A stretch of DNA of 33,438 nt from Candidatus Corynebacterium intestinavium (GCA_019120635.1 DWUR01000078.1:1-33438), one strand, 5' to 3'; counted from the stretch's first letter, positions 16,074 to 24,680 are shown. Numbers and translations: made by a program. Notes: a model not told the origin generated them from the letters alone.

Positions 16074-17452
16074 TAGCAGCCAGCCAGGCGCTGCGCGAGG
16101 TAGCCCTCGAGCTCGTCGATGGCGACGCGCTCCTGCCCCATCGTGTCGCGCTCGCGGACGGTGACGGCGTTGTCTTCCAGGGTGTCGAAGTCGACGGTCA
16201 CGCAGTACGGGGTGCCGATCTCGTCCTGACGACGGTAGCGGCGGCCGATCGCACCGGAGGTGTCGTAGTCGATGTTCCACAGACCGCGCAGCTTGTCGGC
16301 GATCTTCTCCGCCGTCGGGGTCAGGGTCTCCTTCTTCGACAGCGGCAGGACGGCGACCTTCACCGGGGACAGGCGCGGATCCAGCTTCAGGACGGTGCGG
16401 GTGTCGGTGCCGCCCTTAGCGTTCGGCACCTCCTCCTCGTTGTAGGCGTCGACGAGGAAGGCCATCAGGGAGCGGCCCAGGCCGGCGGCCGGCTCGATGA
16501 CGTACGGGATCCAGCGCTCTTCCTTCTGCTGGTCGTAGTAGGACAGGTCCTCGCCGGAGCCCTCGGAGTGGGTCTTCAGGTCGTAGTCCGTGCGGTTAGC
16601 GATGCCCTCCAGCTCGCCCCACTTGGAGCCGGTGAAGTGGAAGGCGTACTCGACGTCCACCGTGCGCTTGGCGTAGTGGGACAGCTCGTCCTCGGTGTGC
16701 TCGCGCAGGCGCAGGTTTTCGCGGTCGATGCCCAGGTTGACGTACCAGTTCAGGCGCTGCTCGATCCAGTACTCCTGCCACTTCTCGTCGGTGCCCGGCT
16801 CGACGAAGAACTCCATCTCCATCTGCTCGAACTCGCGGGTACGGAAGATGAAGTTGCCCGGGGTGATCTCGTTCCGGAAGGACTTACCGATCTGGGCGAT
16901 GCCGAACGGTGGCTTCTGGCGAGAGGAGTTCATGACGTTCTTGAACTGGGTGAAGATGCCCTGTGCGGTCTCCGGACGCAGGTAGGCCAGGCCTTCCTTG
17001 TCGTCGACCGGGCCCAGGTAGGTCTTCATCAGACCGGAGAAGGCGCGCGGCTCGGTCCACTTGCCCGGCTGGCCGGTCTCCGGATCGTTGATGTCAGCCA
17101 GGCCGTTTGCCGGCGGGTGGCCGTGCTTCTCCTCGTAGGCCTCCAGCAGGTGGTCGGCGCGGTAACGCTTGTGGGTGTAGAGGGACTCGACCAGTGGGTC
17201 GGTGAAGACGTCCACGTGGCCGGAGACCTCCCACACGCGGCGCGGGAGGATGACGGAGCTGTCCAGGCCGACGACGTCGCCGCGGCTGGTCACCATCGCA
17301 CGCCACCACTGGCGCTTGATGTTCTCCTTGAGTTCCACGCCCAGCGGGCCGTAATCCCACGCAGAGCGGGTACCGCCGTAAATCTCACCACAGGGGTAAA
17401 CCAGGCCGCGGCGCTTCGCGAGGTTGACAACGGCATCTACTTTTCCTGCCAT
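16073..17452 (-). CDS. glyS: Glycyl-tRNA synthetase, class II homodimeric type
   Basis: Charges tRNA-Gly with glycine in the cytoplasm. The single-chain 459-residue form is the alpha2 type found in Actinobacteria, not the two-gene alpha/beta type. Visible family blocks are the N-terminal [14 protein letters not shown] and WDYGPLG, the class II motif-2 region [19 protein letters not shown], and the motif-3 region [14 protein letters not shown]. The anticodon-binding domain starts near residue 345 ([13 protein letters not shown]). The Shine-Dalgarno AAGGAG lies 12 nt before ATG. It is divergent from zur and overlaps the downstream membrane-protein gene by one base. Confidence 0.96.
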   Translation of the reverse strand: MAGKVDAVVNLAKRRGLVYPCGEIYGGTRSAWDYGPLGVELKENIKRQWWRAMVTSRGDVVGLDSSVILPRRVWEVSGHVDVFTDPLVESLYTHKRYRADHLLEAYEEKHGHPPANGLADINDPETGQPGKWTEPRAFSGLMKTYLGPVDDKEGLAYLRPETAQGIFTQFKNVMNSSRQKPPFGIAQIGKSFRNEITPGNFIFRTREFEQMEMEFFVEPGTDEKWQEYWIEQRLNWYVNLGIDRENLRLREHTEDELSHYAKRTVDVEYAFHFTGSKWGELEGIANRTDYDLKTHSEGSGEDLSYYDQQKEERWIPYVIEPAAGLGRSLMAFLVDAYNEEEVPNAKGGTDTRTVLKLDPRLSPVKVAVLPLSKKETLTPTAEKIADKLRGLWNIDYDTSGAIGRRYRRQDEIGTPYCVTVDFDTLEDNAVTVRERDTMGQERVAIDELEGYLAQRLAGC

Positions 17453-17552
17453 GCTGGGACGCTCTCCTTAAAAACGAACTCTGTTCTGCAATTTCTTGCA
17501 CTATTGCGCGACCTGCGTTCCTGGACACCAGGGCGGTCGCTTACCAGAGGCC

Positions 17553-17558
17553 ATCTTA
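17553..17558 (-). promoter_or_regulatory. Possible -10 box for glyS
   Basis: TAAGAT on the minus strand lies about 100 bp upstream of glyS in the 219-bp divergent region. The -35 match at 17-20 bp upstream is poor. I see no T-box or other riboswitch in this leader. Confidence 0.3.
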
Positions 17559-17636
17559 ACCGATATGGCAATTCGGCGTTTCAGTGCGTCCCCTCCCCCG
17601 CAGCACCACCCCATGGCCCCGCTATTGATAACTTAT

Positions 17637-17651
17637 TGAAAATCAGCGTCA
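17637..17651. promoter_or_regulatory. Candidate Zur box upstream of zur
   Basis: TGAAAATCAGCGTCA lies 20 bp before the zur start codon. Compared from memory with the mycobacterial Zur consensus TGAAAATCATTTTCA it matches 12 of 15 positions, but the right half is weak. If real, it would allow autoregulation of zur. No better AT-rich palindrome is seen in the glyS-zur gap. Confidence 0.35.
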
Positions 17652-17671
17652 GCGGGGCTAGGCTTCGATTC

Positions 17672-18100
17672 ATGGTCAGCAAGAACTCCACCGGCGGAAT
17701 CAACATCGGTCAGCGCAACACCCGGCAGCGCGCGGCGGTCGTCGCCATGCTCGAACAGGTGGAGGAGTTCGCCAGCGCCCAGGACATCCACGCTCGCCTC
17801 GTCGCGGCGGGCGAGAAGGTCGGGCTCACCACGGTCTACCGCACCCTGCAGCAGATGTCCGCGATGGGCGCGATCGACACGCTCAACAACGAGTCCGGGG
17901 AAACCCTCTACCGGCGCTGCGCCATGGATACCCACCACCATCACCTGGTGTGCAACGACTGCCGCACCACCGTGGAGATCGACGGCGGCCCAGTGGAAGA
18001 TTGGGCCCGCGAGGTGGCCAAGAAGTACGGCTTCCGGAAGACCGGGCACACCGCGGATATCTTCGGCCTCTGCGCGGACTGCGCCGCCAAGAAGTCCTAG
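17672..18100 (+). CDS. zur: Fur-family zinc-uptake repressor
   Basis: A 142-residue DNA-binding repressor of the Fur family. The N-terminal winged helix (about 14-85) contains LTTVYRTLQQM. The C-terminal dimer and metal domain has a HHHH run (88-91), the structural zinc cysteine pairs Cys94/Cys97 and Cys134/Cys137, and regulatory-site candidates Glu102, His126 and nearby residues. Both Cys-x2-Cys pairs are typical of Zur. Position next to glyS matches mycobacterial and corynebacterial zur (furB) loci, so Zur is preferred over Fur. The ATG at 17672 has only a weak Shine-Dalgarno. The ArsR-type regulator normally co-transcribed with zur (smtB/znr) is absent here. It ends 5 bp before the convergent ferritin/VIT gene. 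Confidence 0.88.
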   Translation: MVSKNSTGGINIGQRNTRQRAAVVAMLEQVEEFASAQDIHARLVAAGEKVGLTTVYRTLQQMSAMGAIDTLNNESGETLYRRCAMDTHHHHLVCNDCRTTVEIDGGPVEDWAREVAKKYGFRKTGHTADIFGLCADCAAKKS

Positions 18101-18105
18101 AAGCT

Positions 18106-19287
18106 TTAGACGCTGACGTCGAAGAGGGAACCCAGCCCGTAGGTCACCGCAGCGGCCCCGGCGCCAATAGCCAGCTGGCGGAATGCGCGTTTAGCCGGGG
18201 AGGCACCCGAGAGCAGGCCCACGATCCCGCCGGTCAGCAGCAGCGCCAGACCCACCAGGACACAGGCGATCACCGCAGCGCTCAACCCGTCCGCACCGAA
18301 GAGGTACGGCAGCACCGGCACGATCGCGCCCAGGGAGAACAGCAAGAAGCTCGACACCGCGGCGGAGACCGGAGAGCCCGTGGACTCCTCGTCCCCCTTC
18401 TCTGCCTCCGCCGAATCCCCGTGGCGGGGGGACTCGTGGGCCGGATCCTCGTGGGTCAATCCCACGTCCACGGCTGGGGAGGAAAGAATCTCCTCGAAGA
18501 CCCGCTGCGCCTTCGCCCGGGCTTCCTCCGGCGCCATGCCACGGGCACGGTAGACCAGCTCCAGCTCGTTTTCCCTCACGTCCAGCTTCGGCACCGCCCC
18601 CGCCGTGTCCTCCGCCGGGGCGTTGGCCGCGAGCAGCTCCTGCTGGCTGGAGACCGAAACATACTCGCCGGCAGCCATGGACAACGCACCGGCCAGCAGA
18701 CCGGCGATGCCCGTGACCAGCACGACCTCCGAGGAAGCGCCCGTGCCGACCATGCCCAGCACCAGCGCGAGGTTCGAAACCAGCCCGTCGTTCGCCCCGA
18801 AAATCGCCGCCCGGAAGTCCCCCGACATCCGCGCCCGGCCACGCGCCGCCAGACCGCGGACGACCTCGGCGTGAATGGCCTCGTCCGCAAGAATCGAATC
18901 CGCCGCATCAATATCCGCCACCCCGCTGCGGCGCTCCTCCGCCGACTGCAGCAGCGCAAGCACGAAGACCGAACCGAAGCGCTCCGCCAAGAAGGCGTGC
19001 ATCCGGGTGCTGAAGCTCGCCTTCTGTGGCAGGCCGACGTACTCCCCCAACCGGGCGCGCCAATAGGCCTCGTGCCGAGCCTCCGCCTCAGCCAGGCCCA
19101 GCAGGATCTCGCGCTCCTCCCCCGTCTTCTTGCGCGCCAGCTCTCGGTACACGGCCCCCTCCGCCCGCTCGTCCGCGAGGTAGCGCCGCCACGTGGCGAT
19201 CTGCTTCTTGGTCGGCTGCTCCACTGGCTGTTCTGCCGGCAGCTGGGCAGGCTGCTCGCTCGGCCGCTGATCCGGCTGATCAACCAC
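18106..19287 (-). CDS. Ferritin-like/VIT1 fusion, iron or manganese transporter
   Basis: A 393-residue two-part membrane protein. Residues 30-150 form a rubrerythrin/ferritin-like four-helix unit with di-iron-type ligands: Glu40/Glu43, Glu69-x2-His72, Glu117/Glu118 and Glu136-x2-His139. Residues 160-393 are a VIT1/CCC1 transporter domain (FGANDGLVSN, 163-172; ALSMAAGEYVSVSSQ near 201-215) with about five transmembrane segments. Between the second and third segments lies an acidic, His-containing hydrophilic stretch (near HEDPAHESPRHGDSAEAEKG). The layout is that of MbfA-type exporters, which use the ferritin-like part to sense or deliver Fe2+ and export iron. Mn2+ is an alternative. The start is GTG at 19285-19287. 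A pro/gln-rich N-terminal tail precedes the ferritin unit. It converges on zur. Confidence 0.87.
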   Translation of the reverse strand: MVDQPDQRPSEQPAQLPAEQPVEQPTKKQIATWRRYLADERAEGAVYRELARKKTGEEREILLGLAEAEARHEAYWRARLGEYVGLPQKASFSTRMHAFLAERFGSVFVLALLQSAEERRSGVADIDAADSILADEAIHAEVVRGLAARGRARMSGDFRAAIFGANDGLVSNLALVLGMVGTGASSEVVLVTGIAGLLAGALSMAAGEYVSVSSQQELLAANAPAEDTAGAVPKLDVRENELELVYRARGMAPEEARAKAQRVFEEILSSPAVDVGLTHEDPAHESPRHGDSAEAEKGDEESTGSPVSAAVSSFLLFSLGAIVPVLPYLFGADGLSAAVIACVLVGLALLLTGGIVGLLSGASPAKRAFRQLAIGAGAAAVTYGLGSLFDVSV

Positions 19288-19366
19288 GAACCATCACGCC
19301 TTTCTCACGCCACGGTGGCGACGTCATAAAACTCAGAGAAGCAGAAAAGAAAACCAGAGAGCAATC

Positions 19367-20176
19367 CTACTTCACGCCGCCGAAACGGCGATCCCGCGAA
19401 GCGAACTCCCAGATCGCCCCGCGCAGGTGAGCCGGAGTGTAATCCGGGAAGAGCACCCGCTGGTAGACCATCTCGGCGTAGGCCGACTGCCAGATCAAAA
19501 AGTTACTGGTTCGCTGCTCCCCCGACGGGCGCAGAAAAAGGTCCACATCTGGCATATCAGGCTCGTCGAGGTAGCGGGAGAAATCCTTCTCCGAGACATC
19601 CCGGGGCTTGATCCGCCCGTGATTCGCCTCCGCCACCAGGGCCTTCGCCGCATCCGCGATCTCCGCGCGACCGCCGTAGTTGATGCACATGTACAGCGTC
19701 ATCCGGGTGTTGTGCTTCGTCTGCTCCTCCGCGCGCTCCAGCTCGCTAATCACCGAGCGCCACAGGCGTGGGCGGCGGCCCACCCAACGGATCCGCACCC
19801 CGAGGGAATCCAGGTAATCGCGCTGTTTGCGCAGCACATCGCGGTTGAATCCCATGAGGAAGCGCACCTCCTCGGCCGAGCGCCGCCAGTTCTCCGTGGA
19901 GAATGCGTACGCGGAGAGCGCCTCCACGCCCAGCTCCAGGCACTCCTCCACCAGGCTGATTAGCACCGCCTCGCCGCGCTTGTGGCCCTCGGTCCGGGCC
20001 AGGCCGCGTTCCTGCGCCCAGCGGCCATTGCCGTCCATGACCAGCGCGATGTGCCGCGGCACAAGCCCGGTGGGGAGGCTGGCGATCTGTTCTCGGGTTG
20101 CGGTTTCGTTCTTCACAACAGCCATTGTGCCAGCCCCGCCCCACAGACCCGCTAATAGCTCCCGCGGTGAGCCCAT
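19367..20176 (-). CDS. uppS: Undecaprenyl/decaprenyl diphosphate synthase
   Basis: A cis-prenyltransferase that extends farnesyl or related diphosphate with isopentenyl units to make the lipid carrier for cell-wall polymer synthesis. The family signature [13 protein letters not shown] holds the catalytic Asp48. It continues with [39 protein letters not shown] and the C-terminal [23 protein letters not shown]. It closely resembles Rv2361c, the long-chain (decaprenyl) enzyme of M. tuberculosis. The start is uncertain: ATG at 20176 gives 269 residues and ATG at 20125 gives 252, and neither has a strong Shine-Dalgarno. It is the last gene of the long leftward run, 59 bp after recO. Confidence 0.93.
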   Translation of the reverse strand: MGSPRELLAGLWGGAGTMAVVKNETATREQIASLPTGLVPRHIALVMDGNGRWAQERGLARTEGHKRGEAVLISLVEECLELGVEALSAYAFSTENWRRSAEEVRFLMGFNRDVLRKQRDYLDSLGVRIRWVGRRPRLWRSVISELERAEEQTKHNTRMTLYMCINYGGRAEIADAAKALVAEANHGRIKPRDVSEKDFSRYLDEPDMPDVDLFLRPSGEQRTSNFLIWQSAYAEMVYQRVLFPDYTPAHLRGAIWEFASRDRRFGGVK

Positions 20177-20193
20177 TGTTGTGGGGACGACGC

Positions 20194-20209
20194 CACCCGC
20201 CGGCGGGTG
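20194..20209. repeat. Perfect 16-bp palindrome between recO and uppS
   Basis: CACCCGCCGGCGGGTG is a perfect palindrome in the 59-bp recO-uppS gap, just upstream of the uppS start. There is no T tract, so it is not a standard terminator. It could be an operator or an RNA hairpin. Confidence 0.5.
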
Positions 20210-20235
20210 ATTCTTCCCGGCCGGGCCCGATCGGT

Positions 20236-20994
20236 TCAGAGGGCAGCGTAGGCCGGGCAAGCGACCTCCAGCTGCTGGCGGACGTGCGCCAACAGCAGTT
20301 CGTGGGCCACGCGCACGTTGCCGGGGTTGGCCGCGACCTGGGCGGCCACCGCCAGCCGGTCGTGGGCCAGCAGCCACAGCAGGCGCACCGCTTCGGGCGG
20401 CGGGGTTGCCGAGCCCGGTGGGCGGCAGAGCACGCACACGCTGCCCCCGGCGCGCGGGTGGAAGGCCCGGTGCGGGCCGCGGCGTCCGCACTGGGCGCAG
20501 TCCACAAGGCTGGGCATCCAGCCAGCCTCAGCGAGCCCGTGGAGGACGAAGCGATCGGCCACACTCACCGGGGGTAAGTCTGGGGCGACCGGGTCGGTCC
20601 CGGCAAGCAGGGCGAGGTTGGCGTCCAAGCTAGTAAACACGGCCTCGGAGGAGCCCTCCGCGGTGGAGAGGATCTGGGCGAGCTCCAGCATGGCGGCCCC
20701 GGCGAAGTACTTGTCCACGTCCGCGACGATGGGGCCGGCGTAGCTGGCCAGGGAGGCGGCATCCGTGATCTTGCCCAGGCTACGTCCCCGGTAGACCTGC
20801 ACGTTGACCTTCGAGAAGCGGTCGAGGCGGGCGCCGAAGCGGGACTTCGTCTTGCGGATGCCCTTGGCGACCGCACGCACCACCCCGTGGCTACGGGTCA
20901 GTAGCACGAGGATGAGATCGGCCTCCCCCAGCTTGTAGCTGCGCAAGACAAAGGCCTCGTCCCGGAAATTCGGGCGAGGCGAAAAAGAAGACAT
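20236..20994 (-). CDS. recO: DNA repair protein RecO
   Basis: Recombination mediator of the RecFOR pathway that anneals DNA and helps load RecA on SSB-coated single strands. The N-terminal OB-fold region contains [19 protein letters not shown]. The C-terminal helical region has the zinc-binding cysteines CAQC and CVLC. At 252 residues the length is usual. It follows the second DUF4282 gene by 30 bp and precedes uppS, matching the mycobacterial recO-uppS order. Confidence 0.94.
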   Translation of the reverse strand: MSSFSPRPNFRDEAFVLRSYKLGEADLILVLLTRSHGVVRAVAKGIRKTKSRFGARLDRFSKVNVQVYRGRSLGKITDAASLASYAGPIVADVDKYFAGAAMLELAQILSTAEGSSEAVFTSLDANLALLAGTDPVAPDLPPVSVADRFVLHGLAEAGWMPSLVDCAQCGRRGPHRAFHPRAGGSVCVLCRPPGSATPPPEAVRLLWLLAHDRLAVAAQVAANPGNVRVAHELLLAHVRQQLEVACPAYAAL

Positions 20995-21024
20995 GGCTGA
21001 CAGGCTACCGCGTGGGGCAGCTGC

Positions 21025-21444
21025 TTAGACGATGAGCTCGGGGTGCGCGTCAGAGCGGCGCCGGATCCGCTTCCAGGCGGTGGCCGTCGCGGCGATGGCG
21101 GCAACCATCTCCAGGGCCACGCGCAGTAGGGCGATTTCGATGAAGGCGACCACGGCGTAGAGTACGCCGGAGACCAAGACGTTGGCGACGTTCGGCTCGA
21201 AGCTGATTTCCGGGGAGCTGGTGAAGAACTCGGAGCCGTCGAAACCGTTGATGGAGACGCCCACCCCGCTCAGTCCGATCATCGAGCCGAAGGTCATGAG
21301 CACCGCATTCACCAGAATGATCACGATGCCCAGGATGTAGAGCACCCGGATGAAGCCGGGGGAAAGGATGCGGTCAAAGCCGAAGTCCGTCAGCGCCCGG
21401 AGGAAACCCTCCGGCTTCGCGGTGCGGCTAGTTCTGCTCGCCAT
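21025..21444 (-). CDS. DUF4282 membrane protein, second of pair
   Basis: A 139-residue membrane protein with two hydrophobic segments (about 33-55 and 88-120) separated by a polar loop. The core LTDFGFDRILSPGFIRVLY matches the start of the DUF4282 domain and parallels LFDFSFRRYVTPSVAQVLY in the preceding gene. The last 20 residues are basic (WKRIRRRSD). It overlaps the preceding paralogue by 17 bp, so the two are translationally coupled and may form a heteromeric complex. The biochemical role of DUF4282 is unknown. Confidence 0.8.
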   Translation of the reverse strand: MASRTSRTAKPEGFLRALTDFGFDRILSPGFIRVLYILGIVIILVNAVLMTFGSMIGLSGVGVSINGFDGSEFFTSSPEISFEPNVANVLVSGVLYAVVAFIEIALLRVALEMVAAIAATATAWKRIRRRSDAHPELIV

Positions 21445-22033
21445 GGCTCAGGCCCGGGTTCGGCAGGTGCGGCGGGTAGTTCTGCTGTGCGGAGTTCTCA
21501 CGCTGCTGGGTTGCGCCCTGGTTCTGCGCCTGGCCCTGCTGCATCGCGCGCAGGCGCTGCTCCTGGCGCGCGTCGATGGCCTGCACCGACTGTGAGGTGC
21601 GGATCAGGGAGACCGCGACCTCCAGGTAGACGCGGGACAGCGCCAGCACCGCCACCGTAATCAGCACGATCGGCGGGACAGCCAGGACGAAGACCAGCAG
21701 GCTGAAGCCCAGCGGCTGGCCGGAGAAGAACACGCTCACCGCGCCCAGCAGCGCCAGGCCGGCGGCCACGCCAATGACCACGAAGAGCACCATGTACAGC
21801 ACCTGGGCCACGCTCGGGGTGACGTAGCGGCGGAAGCTGAAATCGAATAGCGCGCCGAGGAAGCTGCCCTCCTGCGGGTCCTGAGCCCCGGGGCTGGGCC
21901 GATACTCCGGAGTGCGGTTTTCCATGCCCTGGCCCTGCAGGAAGGTCTCGTTGGCCTGCCGGGCCTGCTCAGGCGTCAGCTCGCCCGGGGTGTGGGGCGA
22001 GAAGTCGGAAGGTTGTTTTTCGGGGTTATCCAT
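21428..22033 (-). CDS. DUF4282 membrane protein, first of pair
   Basis: A 201-residue protein. Residues 1-55 are a hydrophilic, proline/glutamine-rich cytoplasmic tail. The DUF4282 unit with two transmembrane segments spans about 58-150 (LFDFSFRRYVTPSVAQVLY, then VLFVVIGVAAGLALLGAVSVF and LVFVLAVPPIVLITVAVL). A Gln-rich C-terminal tail (about 155-201) follows. It lies 69 bp after era and overlaps the next paralogue by 17 bp. The tandem arrangement looks like a local duplication that has diverged. No function can be assigned beyond the domain. Confidence 0.8.
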   Translation of the reverse strand: MDNPEKQPSDFSPHTPGELTPEQARQANETFLQGQGMENRTPEYRPSPGAQDPQEGSFLGALFDFSFRRYVTPSVAQVLYMVLFVVIGVAAGLALLGAVSVFFSGQPLGFSLLVFVLAVPPIVLITVAVLALSRVYLEVAVSLIRTSQSVQAIDARQEQRLRAMQQGQAQNQGATQQRENSAQQNYPPHLPNPGLSHGEQN

Positions 22034-22102
22034 GTGTACTCCTTGGATGCGCGATCGCGCCGGTGTGCCGCGATGCGCCCAGTGGCCGGGCCAGGCGCGG
22101 GT

Positions 22103-23122
22103 TTAGAAGCCCATGCGCTCCAGTGCCTTCGGGTCGGACTGCCAGTTCTTCGCCACCTTCAGGCGGACGTCCAGGTAGATGTTCTGCCCCAGCATCTCGA
22201 TGATCTGGAGGCGGGAGTTGTGCACGATGCGGGACAGGCGGCGGTTTTTGCGTCCCCGCAGGATGGCCTTCTGCCCTTCCCGTTCCACGTAGATCACCGC
22301 GTGCACGTTCAGCACGCCCTCCCTGGTCGGGGACGGCAGGATCTCGTCAACCTTCACCGCCACCGAGTGCGGCAGCTCGTGTTCCAGTCCACTCAGCGCG
22401 GCCTCGCGGATCAGCTCGGCGATGCGAGTCTCGGTGTCGTCGTCGGTGACGTGGTCATCCGGGTAGAACTTCGGCCCCTCGGGCAGCTTCTCGGCGATGA
22501 CGTCCACCAGAGTCTCCAGCTGGAACCCGTCCTGGGCGGACAGTGGGACGACGTCCACCTCGGCGCCGTTGAGCGCTTCGGTGAGCATGGCGTGCAGGCC
22601 GAGCAGCTGCTGGCCAACCCGATCCTTCGAGACCTTGTCGGTCTTGGTGACGATGCCCATCAGCGGCACCTTCGGCGCGACCTGGCGGACGTTGTCGACG
22701 ATCCAGCGGTCGCCGGGGCCGATCTTCTCGTCCGCTGGCACGCACACACAGATCAGGTCCATGTCCACGTAGGTTTCTTTGACCACATCGTTGAGCCGCT
22801 CGCCCAGCAGAGTGCGCGGCCGGTGCAGCCCCGGGGTGTCCACGACGACGATCTGGGCCTTCGGCCGGTGCACGAGACCGCGGATCGGGTGGCGGGTGGT
22901 CTCCGGCTGGTCGGCGGTGATGGCGATCTTCTCCCCGACCAGGGCGTTGGTCAGCGTGGACTTGCCGGTGTTCGGCCGGCCCACGAAGCTCACGAAGCCG
23001 GAGCGGAAGCCCTCGGGCGTGTCGAAGCCGAGCCCAGCACTCGCACCGTCATTCGCGGGCTTGCCTACTGCTGGGCTGGCAGCGGCGTCTGCGGGGAGCA
23101 TCGACTCATCGGGGAAGTTCAT
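22103..23122 (-). CDS. era: GTPase Era, ribosome assembly factor
   Basis: Essential GTPase that binds the 3' end of 16S rRNA through a KH domain during 30S maturation. The G1 P-loop GRPNTGKS (48-55), G3 DTPG (95-98), G4 TKTD (159-162) and G5 SAQ are present. The C-terminal KH domain includes ILPSPTREGVLNVHAVIYVEREGQKAILRG. Compared with E. coli Era there is an N-terminal extension of about 40 low-complexity residues. The start is uncertain. ATG at 23122 follows GGGGAGG with 12-nt spacing, whereas an upstream ATG at 23143 overlaps the preceding gene by 17 bp. It lies in the ybeY-CBS-era cluster common to Actinobacteria. Confidence 0.93.
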   Translation of the reverse strand: MNFPDESMLPADAAASPAVGKPANDGASAGLGFDTPEGFRSGFVSFVGRPNTGKSTLTNALVGEKIAITADQPETTRHPIRGLVHRPKAQIVVVDTPGLHRPRTLLGERLNDVVKETYVDMDLICVCVPADEKIGPGDRWIVDNVRQVAPKVPLMGIVTKTDKVSKDRVGQQLLGLHAMLTEALNGAEVDVVPLSAQDGFQLETLVDVIAEKLPEGPKFYPDDHVTDDDTETRIAELIREAALSGLEHELPHSVAVKVDEILPSPTREGVLNVHAVIYVEREGQKAILRGRKNRRLSRIVHNSRLQIIEMLGQNIYLDVRLKVAKNWQSDPKALERMGF

Positions 23123-23126
23123 CTCG

Positions 23127-24680
23127 TTAGTCACCCTCCCCATTCTGCCCTACTGCAGGCCGTGGGGCGGAATCATCGCGTCGCGGGTTAGCCTCGCCGG
23201 AACCGGACTGGGCCGCTGCCTCGGCGCTATCCTCAGCGTCTGGTTCCTCCCCCGGGGCCACCCGGCTGACGACCGCGGACTTCACGATGTAGCGACCACG
23301 CTTGTTGTGGCCGCCCTCGAAGACCAGGTGCAGACCGGCGGTGGTGATCTCCGCCCCCGGCATCGGCACCTTGCCCAGCTCCAGGGCACCCAGCCCAGCC
23401 ACGGTGTCGGCCTGGTCGTGCTGCTCCTCGCTGAACTCGATTTCCGTGGCTCGCTCCGGAACCCAACTGCGGTCCTCCCGGGAGCCCTCGCCGCCGCGTT
23501 CCTCGTAGGAGGCCTCCCCGTTTCCAAACTCGCCACGGGAGGAGTCCCGCTGCTCGCCGTGGTGCACGCCCTCGTAGCGCTGCTCACGGAAGAGCTCTTC
23601 CAGCTCGTCCAGGGAGAGCCGGGAGCTGACCCGGTAACGGCCATCACCCAGGTCCTCGATCGGCAGGTCCTCGTCGGCGTCGTACTCGTCGGAAATCTCG
23701 CCGACGATCTCCTCCAGGATGTCCTCGATGGAGATCAGGCCCGCGACCGCGCCGTACTCGTCGACCAGCATCGTCAGGTGCACCTGGTCGCGCTGCATAT
23801 CCTCAAGCAGGTCGGTGAGCAGCCGGGAATCGGGGACGAAACTCGGCTTGCGCATCACCTCGGTCACCGGCGTGCGACGACCGGCGTCCTGGTCATGGTA
23901 GGTCTGCGCGACCAGGTCCTTGAGGTAGACGATGCCGACGATGTCGTCGACGTCCTCGCCGATCACCGGTAGCCGGGACAGCCCGGAGCGCACGCACAGG
24001 CTCGTCGCCTGGCCGGCGGACTTCGTGTCCTCGATCCACACCATCTCCGTGCGCGGCACCATCACCGCACGCGCAGTCGTATTCGTCAGATCGAAGACAG
24101 ACTGGATCATCCGCCGCTCGTCGGTCTCCACGATGCCGTGCTCCGTGGCGATGTCCACCATCTCCCGCAGCTCGAGCTCCGAGGCGAACGGGCCGTCTCT
24201 AAAGCCACGGCCTGGGGAGAGCACCGAACCGGCGCGCACCAGCCCGCGGGCAAGAAAACCGAAGACCCGATTCACCCCCAGCAGGAATGGGGCCGCCGCC
24301 AGGGAGACGGAGTAAGGGTTTTGACGTCCCAAAGTACGAGACAGCACGCCGATGATGACGAAGTTAATCAGCGCCGTCAGCACAATCGCGGCGATCAGCG
24401 ACCAGACGTGCAGACCGAAGGCCTCGACAAACACCGCCGCCATCAGCGCCGTGCCCGTGACCTCGCACAGGGTGCGCAGCAGGACGAGCAGGTTGATATG
24501 CTCCGCGCGGTGGGCCATGACCTTGGCCAAGCGGCGGGACCCCGGCCTCTCGTCCTTCACCAGCGTCTCAACCCGCGCCGCAGAGAGCGAGGATAATGCG
24601 GTCTCAACAAGAGAGAACACCGCGCCGACCGCGAGCGCGAGAATCAGGCCGATAGTGCCAGCTAATATCCAGTAGTCCAC
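23127..24680 (-). CDS. CNNM/CorC-family CBS-domain membrane protein
   Basis: A 517-residue member of the CNNM/HlyC/CorC group, implicated in Mg2+ (and possibly other cation) transport. An N-terminal DUF21 membrane domain with about four segments (1-150) precedes a CBS pair (about 205-325, with MVPRTEMVWIEDT and LVDEYGAVAGLISIEDILEEIVGEI). A C-terminal CorC-type domain follows, split by a polar insertion of about 55 residues (367-423, rich in Gly, Glu, Arg). The start is GTG directly after the ybeY stop TAA, a coupled junction. The stop lies 4 bp before the chosen era start. This is the position of Rv2366c in M. tuberculosis. Confidence 0.88.
   Translation of the reverse strand: MDYWILAGTIGLILALAVGAVFSLVETALSSLSAARVETLVKDERPGSRRLAKVMAHRAEHINLLVLLRTLCEVTGTALMAAVFVEAFGLHVWSLIAAIVLTALINFVIIGVLSRTLGRQNPYSVSLAAAPFLLGVNRVFGFLARGLVRAGSVLSPGRGFRDGPFASELELREMVDIATEHGIVETDERRMIQSVFDLTNTTARAVMVPRTEMVWIEDTKSAGQATSLCVRSGLSRLPVIGEDVDDIVGIVYLKDLVAQTYHDQDAGRRTPVTEVMRKPSFVPDSRLLTDLLEDMQRDQVHLTMLVDEYGAVAGLISIEDILEEIVGEISDEYDADEDLPIEDLGDGRYRVSSRLSLDELEELFREQRYEGVHHGEQRDSSRGEFGNGEASYEERGGEGSREDRSWVPERATEIEFSEEQHDQADTVAGLGALELGKVPMPGAEITTAGLHLVFEGGHNKRGRYIVKSAVVSRVAPGEEPDAEDSAEAAAQSGSGEANPRRDDSAPRPAVGQNGEGD

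Noticed and set aside
15534..16280. Longer reading (248 codons) of the small membrane protein into glyS
   Set aside because: The first 69 codons are glyS sequence read in another frame, with low-complexity Arg/His composition. The TAATG overlap gives a natural start at 16073.
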